This document shows, piece after piece, positions 8,160 through 17,138 of a stretch of DNA of 64,000 bases. The stretch is taken from assembly GCA_004294135.1 (NCBI GenBank), contig RDZY01000012.1, forward strand, positions 1-64,000, in the 5' to 3' direction. Origin of the DNA: Sphingobacteriia bacterium. Its GTDB lineage: Bacteria > Bacteroidota > Bacteroidia > Chitinophagales > Chitinophagaceae. Below the pieces are notes generated by a model. The model ran no database searches, was not told the origin of the DNA, and saw nothing but the letters and a program-made list of their open reading frames with translations. Within the stretch, counting starts at the first letter, position 1; the number at the start of each line of letters is the position of its first letter. The position numbers and the translations under genes were made by a program.

Positions 8160-10198
8160 CAATTAACAAAATTCCACCAAATACCTACCCTCGTCCATAA
8201 GGTTGGATTGGGGTAATCAGCAGCATTCGAATTTGGCTTGGTAAATCCAAAACCACTGGATCCTATATTCACTGAATTCAGGTTTTCTACTCGCACAAAG
8301 CACTTAAAGCTTTTAATTCTGAAGTGTAGAAACCCACTTATATCGGGCCTATTATTAAGTGTATTTGTATTTTGATAAAAATATTGTCCCAATAAAGGCG
8401 AATAATTATCTGCCTTGTAAGCAGTATGGAAACGAAGTTCAAGCCCCGTTGAAATAAACAAATTGGTATAAAAATTACCCTCAAAAGCAATTCTATTTCG
8501 GGTAAATATTAGAGGAATATTCACAGGTGGATTACCAGTGGTTTGTTGAAGGTGAATTTCTGTGTACCAATTCCAGTATTTAGATAATTTAATTTTTTTC
8601 TCTACTGAAACATGTAAAACATTAAACAGTTTTGTTGCTTGTTTGGCGGTAAAAAAACTATCGAAATACATATAATTACTTACCGCATAGTAACTACCGC
8701 TCAACTGAAATGCTTGTTTCGGATTTTCGTAGATTCCAAAAATTTTAATTGTATTTTCTTTCCCATAAGTAGATCTATTACTAACCGGAAAACTACTCAT
8801 TGAATTTAAAATAAAGGAAGGAGAACGGTTTACATTTTGCAAGCCAATATTTAACAAGCCTATTTTTTTACCCAATAATCGCTTCATACTAATATAAGCA
8901 TTATAATCGCCTGCATTAAATCCATTCAGGTATAGCTTACCCGTTGCTTCAATATCCCATATTTGGTTACGCGTTCTATTTCTGTATTCGCCTTGTGCAT
9001 AAATATTGTAGAGACTGGTAGCTGCCAATGTATCGAATACCCCTTTAAGCGATTGCAATCCTATACCTGCTTTAATAAACTGCCGTTGATTGTTCTTATC
9101 GGGAAAAGTAATTAAGCTGAATTCGTTTTGAATACTTCGCCAACTGTCTTTAAACTGAAAAGCAGTTCCATTCCTGCTCACCAAATAATTAAAATAGTTT
9201 AGGTATTTATTAGAGTCCACATTGTTATCGTTGAACTGATAGAGCATCTGATCATACTTTAGCGTATGCTCTATCCTAAAACGGGGATAAAAAATTTGGA
9301 AAGTAGCAGAGTCGGTAACTACCGAATCTTTTTGTCCGAAATCATAATGGTGCCGAATCAATAGGGTGTTTTGTTTTTGCAAAATTCCTGTAGTCACCCC
9401 AGTATTAAATGGATTTCTAATAGCTGCCCCAGTCCTCCCAATACGGGTTTCAAGTTCAAAAGGATCGTTTAATGCAAGGCTATCAAGTTGTTTTACGTTT
9501 ACCAATCCACCATTTTCAGAAGAAGCGGTTTTATTGGATAAATAAATAAAAAATATTTCGTATTTGCGGTTCTTTGCTAGGTAATGCGTTGTAAAACGAA
9601 AATTATTGTGACTGGCATTCTGATTTTTTAAATTCCCAGGAGAATTACTGAATCGATATTCGAGTCCATAATTGAAATTTCCTTTTCTATTTTGGGTATG
9701 CTTTAAATCAATCAATTGCTCAGCTTTACTTCCAAGCATATAGCCAAGTTCAGTAAAAGGTCTTGTTGTTTGATAAAATTTGGTATTCTCTACCGTAAAT
9801 CTGTAAATATCATATTGATGAAAACCAGCGTCAAATCCCGATTTCATAAATGGATTAAACAACAAAGATTGGGCTGCTGTTCCATAATTTCCCAAATGGT
9901 GGTAATAATAGGGTAAGGGAAATTTTTTTGTAAAATCGTTTAGACTTGAATCTAAATTTCTATTTCTAGAAGAATCAAAATATCGGTAATAGATGGTGAT
10001 GGAATCTGCGAGACTATTTCTGCTTTGCAAAGAATCTTTGGAGGACTTACCTTGAGACTGCCCCGATCCCCTCGATCCTGGAAACGACTGACCCTGCCTG
10101 AAGCCCTGCGCAGCAGCATCTTTCGATACTAAAAGCAATGTACCAAAGCAAATAAAAAATACCAGCCAGATTTTATTAGTCACTTCTTTATTCAGCAT
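8159..10198 (-). CDS. Putative porin (Porin_10 family)
   Basis: A 679-residue protein with a signal peptide (cleavage near DAAAQ, about 31), a low-complexity Gln/Gly/Ser segment, then a long run of amphipathic strands ending in LWTRVGIWWNFVN. The region beginning SITIYYRYFDSSRNR and LPYYYHHLGNYGTAAQ matches the Bacteroidota 'putative porin' family as I know it. It should form an outer-membrane beta-barrel. It is the first gene of a minus-strand run that continues by a TGATG overlap into the HYC_CC_PP gene. Whether it moves metal ions or something general cannot be told from sequence. Confidence 0.85.
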   Translation of the reverse strand: MLNKEVTNKIWLVFFICFGTLLLVSKDAAAQGFRQGQSFPGSRGSGQSQGKSSKDSLQSRNSLADSITIYYRYFDSSRNRNLDSSLNDFTKKFPLPYYYHHLGNYGTAAQSLLFNPFMKSGFDAGFHQYDIYRFTVENTKFYQTTRPFTELGYMLGSKAEQLIDLKHTQNRKGNFNYGLEYRFSNSPGNLKNQNASHNNFRFTTHYLAKNRKYEIFFIYLSNKTASSENGGLVNVKQLDSLALNDPFELETRIGRTGAAIRNPFNTGVTTGILQKQNTLLIRHHYDFGQKDSVVTDSATFQIFYPRFRIEHTLKYDQMLYQFNDNNVDSNKYLNYFNYLVSRNGTAFQFKDSWRSIQNEFSLITFPDKNNQRQFIKAGIGLQSLKGVFDTLAATSLYNIYAQGEYRNRTRNQIWDIEATGKLYLNGFNAGDYNAYISMKRLLGKKIGLLNIGLQNVNRSPSFILNSMSSFPVSNRSTYGKENTIKIFGIYENPKQAFQLSGSYYAVSNYMYFDSFFTAKQATKLFNVLHVSVEKKIKLSKYWNWYTEIHLQQTTGNPPVNIPLIFTRNRIAFEGNFYTNLFISTGLELRFHTAYKADNYSPLLGQYFYQNTNTLNNRPDISGFLHFRIKSFKCFVRVENLNSVNIGSSGFGFTKPNSNAADYPNPTLWTRVGIWWNFVN

Positions 10199-10233
10199 AA
10201 TTGCGGATGGGTGAATGGGTTAGCGTAATTCCC

Positions 10234-11055
10234 TTATAAACACTTCACTATTTCCTTAAATAAGAGGGTCAACTTTGGCTCTGCTTCCTTTGCTGCCTGT
10301 AATACCTCTTCATGGGTAATAATATTTTCTTCTTCCCTAATTCCTAAATCAGTAATAACACTGGTTGCAAAAACTTTCATACCACAATGCACTGCCACAA
10401 TATTTTCTTGTACGGTACTCATACCAACAGCATCCCCACCCAATACATGTATTAATTTATATTCTGCACGAGTTTCAAAAGTAGGCCCTGTTACGCCAGT
10501 ATATACCCCTTCCTTTAAATCTATATTATTTGATGCAGCTATTGCCTTGGCTTTTTTGATCATCTCTTTGCAATAAGGCTCACTCATATCTGGAAAGCGG
10601 GTTCCCAAAACTTCTTCATTCTTCCCCAACAATGGGTTTACAGTAAAAAGACTGATATGGTCGTTGATGATCATCAAATCACCTACTTTAAAATCAGTAT
10701 TCACCCCGCCTGCAGCATTACTTAGCAATAAGGTTTTCACCCCAAGCATATGCATTACTCTCACAGGATAAGCAACTTGTTGAGCACTGTAGCCCTCATA
10801 AAAATGAAATCGACCACTCATTACCCATACTTTCTTACCACTCAATTCGCCCAATATTAAACGACCAGTATGACCCTCAACAGTACTCACTGGAAAATGC
10901 GGGATATCGCTGTATGGAATGGCTACTTCTGTCTTTATTTCATAGGCTAAATTTCCCAACCCACTACCTAGAATAATACCAATGGCAGCATCTGCCTGAA
11001 CTTTATCTTTAATAAAGGCAGTGGTTTCTGCCAGCTGTTTTAATAAAATGGACAT
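10234..11055 (-). CDS. Purine-nucleoside phosphorylase, trimeric class
   Basis: A 273-residue enzyme that splits purine nucleosides with phosphate for purine salvage. Family features: GSGLG near 30, HTGRLILGEL, LLLSNAAGGVN, GVTGPTFETRAEY with the active-site Glu, and GGDAVGMSTVQE. At the position of the purine-binding Asn243 of human PNP (SLITN) this protein has Asp236 (SVITD). In the trimeric family that exchange is linked with acceptance of 6-aminopurines such as adenosine, so substrate range may be wider than inosine and guanosine. It is separated from the upstream csp gene by a terminator and must have its own promoter, which I could not identify. Confidence 0.92.
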   Translation of the reverse strand: MSILLKQLAETTAFIKDKVQADAAIGIILGSGLGNLAYEIKTEVAIPYSDIPHFPVSTVEGHTGRLILGELSGKKVWVMSGRFHFYEGYSAQQVAYPVRVMHMLGVKTLLLSNAAGGVNTDFKVGDLMIINDHISLFTVNPLLGKNEEVLGTRFPDMSEPYCKEMIKKAKAIAASNNIDLKEGVYTGVTGPTFETRAEYKLIHVLGGDAVGMSTVQENIVAVHCGMKVFATSVITDLGIREEENIITHEEVLQAAKEAEPKLTLLFKEIVKCL

Positions 11056-11081
11056 CTTGCTATTTTAAAAAATATTTTAAT

Positions 11082-11116
11082 AAAAAATAAGGCCATCAAC
11101 AGGAGCTGATGGCCTT
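11082..11116 (-). terminator. Rho-independent terminator of the cold-shock gene
   Basis: Arms 11089-11098 and 11107-11116 (AAGGCCATCA / TGATGGCCTT) form a perfect 10-bp stem with an 8-nt loop. On the minus strand the stem is followed by a T-rich run. It lies 22 bp past the csp stop codon and before the pnp start. Confidence 0.9.
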
Positions 11117-11138
11117 AGGTAAGGTATGATATTTAAGA

Positions 11139-11342
11139 TTAACTTAAACGTTTTACATTTACTGCATTCAAACCTTTACGTCCCTCTTGTACATCGAAAA
11201 TCACTTTATCGTTCGCCTCGATCTGGTCGATTAAACCATTTGCATGTACAAAAGTTTCTTTGTTGGAATCATCATGCTTAATAAAACCAAAACCTTTTTC
11301 TTCGTTAAAGAACTTAACTGTTCCTTGAATTTGTGTGTCCAT
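11139..11342 (-). CDS. Cold-shock domain protein
   Basis: A 67-residue single cold-shock domain. It has GTVKFFNEEKGFGFIKHDD with RNP1 (KGFGFI) and RNP2-like ETFVHANGL, then NDKVIFDVQEGRKGLNAVNV. These proteins bind single-stranded RNA and DNA and act as RNA chaperones in the cytoplasm. The length is normal for the CspA family. It stands alone, with a -7 box at 11370-11377 and a strong terminator at 11082-11116, so it should give a short single-gene mRNA. Confidence 0.95.
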   Translation of the reverse strand: MDTQIQGTVKFFNEEKGFGFIKHDDSNKETFVHANGLIDQIEANDKVIFDVQEGRKGLNAVNVKRLS

Positions 11343-11369
11343 TGTAAAAATTGTATATTAATTAAGGTG

Positions 11370-11377
11370 CAAAGATA
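11370..11377 (-). promoter_or_regulatory. -7 box of the cold-shock gene
   Basis: TATCTTTG on the minus strand matches TAnnTTTG and ends 27 nt before the csp ATG. The nearest TTTG upstream is at 11407-11404 with a spacer of 26 nt, which is long. Confidence 0.55.
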
Positions 11378-11409
11378 GGGTTTTTAGCCTCCACTTCCTA
11401 ATTCAAAAG

Positions 11410-12687
11410 TTAAAGTCTGCTATTGGCAGGTAAAGTATTAAGTAATTTATACCCTACCAATTCATCGTGCCTCCCTCCCAACGCCTTATAATATACAAAT
11501 ATGGCATAATTGTTTTCTGTCTCCCAATAATTGCCCTCGGTTGCTGACAAATCCACTTTTGAGCTATTATTCCCGAGTCCACTTGTTGCATAACAATAAC
11601 TATAATACCCTTGCTTCAATAATAATTTCTTAGTATAAACCCTTTCTAAGGAATCAAATTCCATCAATGAGGTATCGCCCACCTGATTGCCAGTCAACTC
11701 TCCCATTAAATAGACCTGCTTATTTAAAAATGGCTGCCCCCCGTCTGGCGCAAACCTAAATATTACCGTTGCATAATCAGATTGCCACCATGGGTTAATG
11801 GACTCAGTGGTACGAATTTCATTAAATCCATTTAAATCCCGGTACCACAAGTAACGCATATTGCTGCGAACTACATCTGTTTTCACCATTATTTCGAGCG
11901 GAAAAGTGGTTCTATTCACGCGCTCCACCCGATCACTCTCAAAACGCAAACTTTGCAAATCAATCCACCTATATTCTTTTCCACCCGGAAATATACAGTC
12001 CTGTTCAGCATTGTATTCCAATATATTTCCACGTATAAACGAAGGCTGTAAAGCATCCGCATGATTGTTCCAGCGACTATTTTGCAGAATTACCGTTTTA
12101 ATTTGTTGGGGACTCATTATATTCAATTGCCCTGTATTTAAAGCCAGTTGTATTTTCTGATTTGTACTTGCCAATTGGAAATCGAAGGGCTGTTGAATTT
12201 GTGCCGCAATACCAATTTTATTATCTACCACATAAAATCTTTTGGTAAAAAGCAATTTGGAAGTATCCCCATCTTGAAAAACTTTTAGTAAATAATTACC
12301 ACTACGCGAAGGCATCGCATTTCGCTCGGGCAATATGGCCTGATAATGCACATACTGTGTTTTAGCAATAGAAGATACCCTGTACTGGCTCAATCGGTTC
12401 TGCTGAAATCCGCTTATAAAATCAAATGCACTCCACTGAGCCGTAGTCCAGTCTGCATTGCACAATTCGTAGGTATAGAAATAATTTTTGGGATAACTGC
12501 CAAGGTCGTCAAAATGCAATTCAAGCTGTTCTGTAGAATTTAAGTTGATTACAGGGATGGACTGTTGGTTATTCTGTGGAAATAACTTAATAGTCTTTAT
12601 AGAACCCACAAATACCTTATCAGGTGCGCGCTGCGCCATTACAAAGGAACAGATAAACGAAAAAACAAATACACTCAGTAGCTTCAT
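11410..12687 (-). CDS. Type IX secretion system plug protein (DUF5103)
   Basis: A 425-residue protein with a signal peptide ending near VMAQ (about 19). The mature part begins DKVFVGSIKTIKLFP and contains TYELCNADWTTAQWSAFDFISGFQQNRLSQYRVS, which I recognise as the DUF5103 family. Members bind the SprA translocon of the type IX secretion system and plug its pore on the periplasmic side. No other T9SS gene is in this window, so the link rests on family membership. It shares strand with csp but ends 68 bp before it, and csp has its own promoter. Confidence 0.85.
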   Translation of the reverse strand: MKLLSVFVFSFICSFVMAQRAPDKVFVGSIKTIKLFPQNNQQSIPVINLNSTEQLELHFDDLGSYPKNYFYTYELCNADWTTAQWSAFDFISGFQQNRLSQYRVSSIAKTQYVHYQAILPERNAMPSRSGNYLLKVFQDGDTSKLLFTKRFYVVDNKIGIAAQIQQPFDFQLASTNQKIQLALNTGQLNIMSPQQIKTVILQNSRWNNHADALQPSFIRGNILEYNAEQDCIFPGGKEYRWIDLQSLRFESDRVERVNRTTFPLEIMVKTDVVRSNMRYLWYRDLNGFNEIRTTESINPWWQSDYATVIFRFAPDGGQPFLNKQVYLMGELTGNQVGDTSLMEFDSLERVYTKKLLLKQGYYSYCYATSGLGNNSSKVDLSATEGNYWETENNYAIFVYYKALGGRHDELVGYKLLNTLPANSRL

Positions 12688-12729
12688 GATTAGATAAACT
12701 TACAAAAAGATATGAAATATAGAATTGAT

Positions 12730-12761
12730 TTTGTTCTATTGGTAATAGCAATGTAGTTTTG
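12730..12761 (+). promoter_or_regulatory. Promoter of the LolC/E-like permease gene
   Basis: TTTG at 12730-12733 and TAGTTTTG at 12754-12761 are separated by 20 bp, matching the Bacteroidota -33/-7 consensus well. The -7 box ends 22 nt before the TTG start at 12784. Confidence 0.65.
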
Positions 12762-12783
12762 AAAGAGTCAAAAACCATACCAG

Positions 12784-14016
12784 TTGAACTATTCCTTTTT
12801 TGTGGCCAAAAGGTTGGCTTTCAGTAGCCAGCAAAGTTTTTCTCGCTTTATCATCCGCTTATCCACTGGTGCTACTGCGGTAGGTGTTGCTGCCATGATC
12901 ATCACACTTTGTTTTGTAAACGGTTTTCAACAAAAGGTATCAGATAAAATTTACAGTTTTTGGGGACATATTAGGGTGCAACATTTTGAGCCAGACAAGT
13001 CGATGGTAGCAGAGGAAATTGCCATTACCAACGACGATTCTATAAAAATGCAATTATTAACTAACCCATCCGTAAGTAAGGTTCAGGCTTTTGCAACCAT
13101 ATCTGCTGTAATTGAAAAAAATAAAAATATTGAAGGTATTCTACTGAAAGGAATAGAAGCCGATTACGACAGCAGCAAACTAAACCCGTATCTAACTGCT
13201 GGCAGGTGGTTGCACTTCAATGATTCATTGTACAGCAAAGAAATTATAATTTCGCAACCACTGGCAGATTTACTATTCATACAATTGAATGATACTGTTC
13301 AGCTTTATTTTGTAGGTCAAGCAGACAACAGTAGAACCTATAGAAAATTAAGGGTGGTGGGACTGTATAAAACAGGTATTGAAGAATACGATAAACTATT
13401 TGTAATTGGTGATTTAAAATTAATTCAGAGAATCAATAACTGGAACCAAGATCAAATTGGCGGATACGAATTGTTTTTAAAAGACTACAAAAATGCAGAT
13501 ACCGTTAATGCGCGTTTATCAGACGGGCTGCCTACGCAATGGATGAGCAGAACGGTTGCTAGTATTTATCCAAATATTTTTGACTGGCTGAATATACAAG
13601 ACGTAAATCGTAATGTCATCTTCATCATCATGGCAATTGTTGCCATCATCAACTTAATCACTTGTTTATTGATTTTAATTTTAGAACGAACCCGCATGAT
13701 TGGCTTACTAAATGCATTGGGTGCCAACCATAAAAATATCATGAAAATATTTTTGTATTACGGTGCAGCAATTGCTGGAGCCGGTGTTACCATTGGCTTT
13801 ATACTCGGTATAGGCATTTGTTTATTACAGCAATCCACTGGTTTTATACAACTAGATGAACTGTCTTATTCTGTTTCCACTGCGCCAGTAAAAATTATCT
13901 GGTGGCAAATTGGCGCGGTATGCGCATCTACCTTAGTGATTTGCTATTTAATTTTAATTATTCCTGCACTGATCATCAGAAAAATAAACCCCATCACTGC
14001 CATCCAATTCCGTTGA
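12784..14016 (+). CDS. ABC transporter permease, LolC/LolE-like
   Basis: A 410-residue membrane protein with a first segment near 30-48, a long extracytoplasmic MacB-type domain (about 50-270), and three C-terminal segments (about 277-300, 325-350, 370-398) forming an FtsX domain. This is the layout of LolC/LolE, which extract lipoproteins from the inner membrane. No ATPase gene is adjacent, so the partner must be elsewhere. The start is TTG at 12784: an in-frame TGA at 12760 blocks any upstream start and the next ATG lies inside the first membrane segment. It abuts the convergent SpoU gene with no spacer. Confidence 0.85.
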   Translation: MNYSFFVAKRLAFSSQQSFSRFIIRLSTGATAVGVAAMIITLCFVNGFQQKVSDKIYSFWGHIRVQHFEPDKSMVAEEIAITNDDSIKMQLLTNPSVSKVQAFATISAVIEKNKNIEGILLKGIEADYDSSKLNPYLTAGRWLHFNDSLYSKEIIISQPLADLLFIQLNDTVQLYFVGQADNSRTYRKLRVVGLYKTGIEEYDKLFVIGDLKLIQRINNWNQDQIGGYELFLKDYKNADTVNARLSDGLPTQWMSRTVASIYPNIFDWLNIQDVNRNVIFIIMAIVAIINLITCLLILILERTRMIGLLNALGANHKNIMKIFLYYGAAIAGAGVTIGFILGIGICLLQQSTGFIQLDELSYSVSTAPVKIIWWQIGAVCASTLVICYLILIIPALIIRKINPITAIQFR

Positions 14017-14742
14017 TTATTTTTCAACTAAATGAGATAATATTATACCTGCTGCTACCGCTGCATTCAATGATTCTGCACCGCCTATACGTGGAATATG
14101 AACAGGGTGAGTAATCAATTCCTGAATAGATTGATGAATACCACTGGATTCATTCCCAATCAACAAAACACCTTCTTTAACAGTAGGATTTTGGTAAATA
14201 CTACTCCCTTTAAGCAACGCACCATAAATGGGTACTGGCGAATCAACAAGCATTTCATATAAATTACCATAGCAAATATTCACCCGAATAAAACTACCCA
14301 TAGTGGACTGAATTACTTTGGGATTGTAAAAATCCGCAGAATCTGCCCCAACTAAAATAGTATCAATACCAAACCAATCTGCTATTCTTATCAGTGTCCC
14401 CATATTTCCCGGATCCTGAATTCCATCCAGTGCAATTACCAATTTCCCCTTTTCTGGGCCAGCTTTTTGAGGTATTTTCTGAGCAACAATTGCAAGCACC
14501 TGATTAGGGGTTTGTAGCCCACTTATTTTTTTTAATTCATCCGCAGAAACCTTTACCAGCGGGGCTTTATCCTGTTTAAGGTGCTGCCAGCCTTCTATTG
14601 CAAACAGCTTTTGGACTGAAAAATTACTGTTTAATAGTTCATCAACCCCCTTTATTCCCTCCACTAAAAAAAGGCCAGTTGCATCCCTATGTTTTTTTAA
14701 GGATAAAGATTGAATATATTTGGCTTCATTCTTGCTTAACAT
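14017..14742 (-). CDS. SpoU/TrmH-family RNA 2'-O-methyltransferase
   Basis: A 241-residue SPOUT methyltransferase. The N-terminal 90 residues look like the L7Ae-like substrate-binding domain (FLVEGIKGVDELL), and the C-terminal part carries the three knot motifs: DPGNMGTLIRIADWFG, LLIGNESSGIH and ESLNAAVAAGII. The family transfers methyl from SAM to ribose 2'-OH in rRNA or tRNA. The architecture resembles RlmB and TsnR; the exact target is not predictable. Its ATG lies 5 bp from the ATG of the divergent tamL gene, so both promoters must sit within or very near the coding regions. Confidence 0.88.
   Translation of the reverse strand: MLSKNEAKYIQSLSLKKHRDATGLFLVEGIKGVDELLNSNFSVQKLFAIEGWQHLKQDKAPLVKVSADELKKISGLQTPNQVLAIVAQKIPQKAGPEKGKLVIALDGIQDPGNMGTLIRIADWFGIDTILVGADSADFYNPKVIQSTMGSFIRVNICYGNLYEMLVDSPVPIYGALLKGSSIYQNPTVKEGVLLIGNESSGIHQSIQELITHPVHIPRIGGAESLNAAVAAGIILSHLVEK
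14715..14722 (+). promoter_or_regulatory. -7 box of tamL inside the SpoU gene
   Basis: TATATTTG matches TAnnTTTG and ends 25 nt before the tamL ATG. It lies within the first ten codons of the divergent methyltransferase gene. No clear -33 TTTG is present. Confidence 0.45.
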
Positions 14743-14747
14743 CTGCT

Positions 14748-17138
14748 ATGAATTTTACAGTCAAAAAGACTTTTTTATATACTGGTAAATGGCTACTACT
14801 GTTGGCATTTTTCACTGTTTCTTGCTCCGAACAACGAAGAACAAGGGTTAGAAACTATCCTGCAAATACCCCTTTTGTTTATGCTAATAAAATAAACCTA
14901 AGCGGCAACCTCCCCAAAGATGAGAAAAAACGCTTACTTACCGAACTCATTAATTATTGGGACGATAGTTTGAAAGTTCCCAAACAACAGGAATTTGGCA
15001 TCTTGTATAAGATTAAGTCGCCTCCAGCATTTGATTCTACCAATATTCTGAGATCAATTAATTTCATGAATGCTTACTTAAATTCACAGGGTTACTATTA
15101 TTCCTTACTCAGCAATCGTTACTCTATAGATACGGTAAAAGATCAAATAAGGGTTTATGTAAGCATTCAAATTGATCCAGGAAAAAATATATCCATTGAT
15201 ACCGTTACCTATGACCTTACTGATACTACACTAAAAAAAATCACACTCGCTTCTGTCAAAAATGCTGTAATTGAAGAGGGCAAACCTTATTCTAAACAGG
15301 TTATCAGTAATGAGTTGGATCGGCTGGTAAAACTTTATAGAAGAAATGGGTTTTATAAATTTACTCGAGAAGATATTTTCGCTTATGTGGATTCTAATAA
15401 TAGCAAGTTTCTCAAACTCACTGTCGATCCGTTTGAACAAGCGCGACTACTAGGTGAAATTGCCAAAGCAAAAAAACTGAATCCCAAATGGGGTATCAGT
15501 ATCCAACAGCGGCCTATATTAGATAGCAGCAGGCTATTTCAATTTCATATTGGCAATCTTTATTACTATCCTGAAACAAAATTATCGGATCTGCCAGACA
15601 GTCTTATACAAGATAAAAATTTTAAGGAAACCAAAAACGGAGCTTCTATTATGCGTTACAAAAAGGGATTGTTTAATTACAAACCCATGAAAGAAGATAC
15701 TTACTTTAAAAAAGGCGATTTATACAATGAAGAAAAATATTTTAAGACTGCCAATGCATTAGCCCAACTTCCTGCCTGGCAAAATGTAGATATTAGGCCA
15801 GAAATTAGGAATAAAGACACGCTTGACTTGTACTTTTTTCTCACCCCTGCCGTTAAACAGAGTTTCACAATTGATTTGGAAGCCAGTAGAAATATTGCGG
15901 ATATAGGACTTACCAACCTATTTGGTATATCTACCAACTTATCTTATAACAATAGAAATGTTTGGAAAAATGCCATCCAATCCATCGCCACTTTTAGAAC
16001 AGGTGTGGAATTGAATTTATTAAACAGCAATGATCAGTCAAACGACCTCCTACAAACTTTTTTAATCAATATTGGTCACACTTATATTTTCCCTAAAATT
16101 ATTCAGCCCTTTAAAAAATGGAATACCTTAGAAAACGTAGATAATAGAAGAACATTATGGGCTGTAAATGCTGGTTATGTTGACCGAAGAAATTTTTATA
16201 GGGTTAGAAATTTTACGACAAGTCTTGGTTATGAGTGGAAAAAAGGAACCAATACTTTTCTTTATAAACCATTAAATATTGAATTATATTCGATTGATAA
16301 ACTCGATTCACTCGATCAATTAATCATTAAAAATCCATTCCTAAAAGCCTCTTTTAATGAGGGAAATATTGTAAGCCAGAGTTTTTCCTTTATTAAGACT
16401 ACTACCGGAAAGAACAATCCAAACAAAAGTAATTTTTATAGGTTGGGGATAGAAGAAGCAGGTGGATTGTTTGGTATTATACCGGGATTAAAAGGCAGTA
16501 TTTATCGTTATTTAAAAACAGAAATTGAATTTCGACAGTCGCACAAAATGCGCAAATCAGAACTGGTCTTTAGAGGATATGGTGGCGTAGGATACAATTA
16601 TGGGGGAGACACCATTATAGGCCCAACCATGCCTTTCTACAAACAGTTTTCTGCCGGTGGCCCTAATAGTATGCGAGCATGGCGACTAAGGCAGTTGGGA
16701 TTAGGAAGCTCAGACCAAAGCGAAAAGGAAACTGCTAAAAACGCATTCAGAGATAGATTTGGGGATATGCAATTGGAATTCAACATGGAATACCGTTTTA
16801 ATGTAGCATCTATTGGCAGCTTTAAAATAGGCAGTGCTTTATTTACTGACATTGGCAATATTTGGAATATTAGAAAAACAACTTCATCAGATCCTAGAAC
16901 CATTTTTTCAATTAATAATTTCACCAAAGACATGGCAATAGGTATCGGAACAGGGTTAAGGTTTGATATGTCTTATTTTTTAATTCGACTCGACTTTGCT
17001 TATAAGCTGAAAGATCCGCTGCGTAAGACCAATGGAGGATGGGCAAGCCTCAAAGATTTTGAATGGACAGATACCAGAGCCAACGGAATTCAAGTACCTA
17101 ACTTTGCTTTACAATTGGGTATTGGGCTCCCTTTCTAA
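14748..17138 (+). CDS. tamL: TamL, lipoprotein form of the TamA/BamA outer-membrane protein
   Basis: A 796-residue protein. The N-terminus has a lipoprotein signal with lipobox FTVSC (Cys26). POTRA-like repeats follow to about 400, and the C-terminal half is an Omp85 barrel with the conserved GGPNSMRAWRLRQLG motif and a terminal Phe (LQLGIGLPF). TamL is the Bacteroidota counterpart of TamA and works with TamB in outer-membrane lipid or protein assembly. The start at 14748 gives the lipobox; a longer frame to 14598 has no signal and runs antisense to the methyltransferase gene. Its last 30 bp overlap the convergent truB gene. Confidence 0.88.
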   Translation: MNFTVKKTFLYTGKWLLLLAFFTVSCSEQRRTRVRNYPANTPFVYANKINLSGNLPKDEKKRLLTELINYWDDSLKVPKQQEFGILYKIKSPPAFDSTNILRSINFMNAYLNSQGYYYSLLSNRYSIDTVKDQIRVYVSIQIDPGKNISIDTVTYDLTDTTLKKITLASVKNAVIEEGKPYSKQVISNELDRLVKLYRRNGFYKFTREDIFAYVDSNNSKFLKLTVDPFEQARLLGEIAKAKKLNPKWGISIQQRPILDSSRLFQFHIGNLYYYPETKLSDLPDSLIQDKNFKETKNGASIMRYKKGLFNYKPMKEDTYFKKGDLYNEEKYFKTANALAQLPAWQNVDIRPEIRNKDTLDLYFFLTPAVKQSFTIDLEASRNIADIGLTNLFGISTNLSYNNRNVWKNAIQSIATFRTGVELNLLNSNDQSNDLLQTFLINIGHTYIFPKIIQPFKKWNTLENVDNRRTLWAVNAGYVDRRNFYRVRNFTTSLGYEWKKGTNTFLYKPLNIELYSIDKLDSLDQLIIKNPFLKASFNEGNIVSQSFSFIKTTTGKNNPNKSNFYRLGIEEAGGLFGIIPGLKGSIYRYLKTEIEFRQSHKMRKSELVFRGYGGVGYNYGGDTIIGPTMPFYKQFSAGGPNSMRAWRLRQLGLGSSDQSEKETAKNAFRDRFGDMQLEFNMEYRFNVASIGSFKIGSALFTDIGNIWNIRKTTSSDPRTIFSINNFTKDMAIGIGTGLRFDMSYFLIRLDFAYKLKDPLRKTNGGWASLKDFEWTDTRANGIQVPNFALQLGIGLPF

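Noticed and set aside
12784..12786. TTG starts of the LolC/E-like, YihY and rsmI genes as signs of frameshift or wrong start
   Set aside because: In each case the first ATG would remove conserved sequence, and in-frame stops or the upstream gene fix the 5' limit, so TTG is the simplest start.
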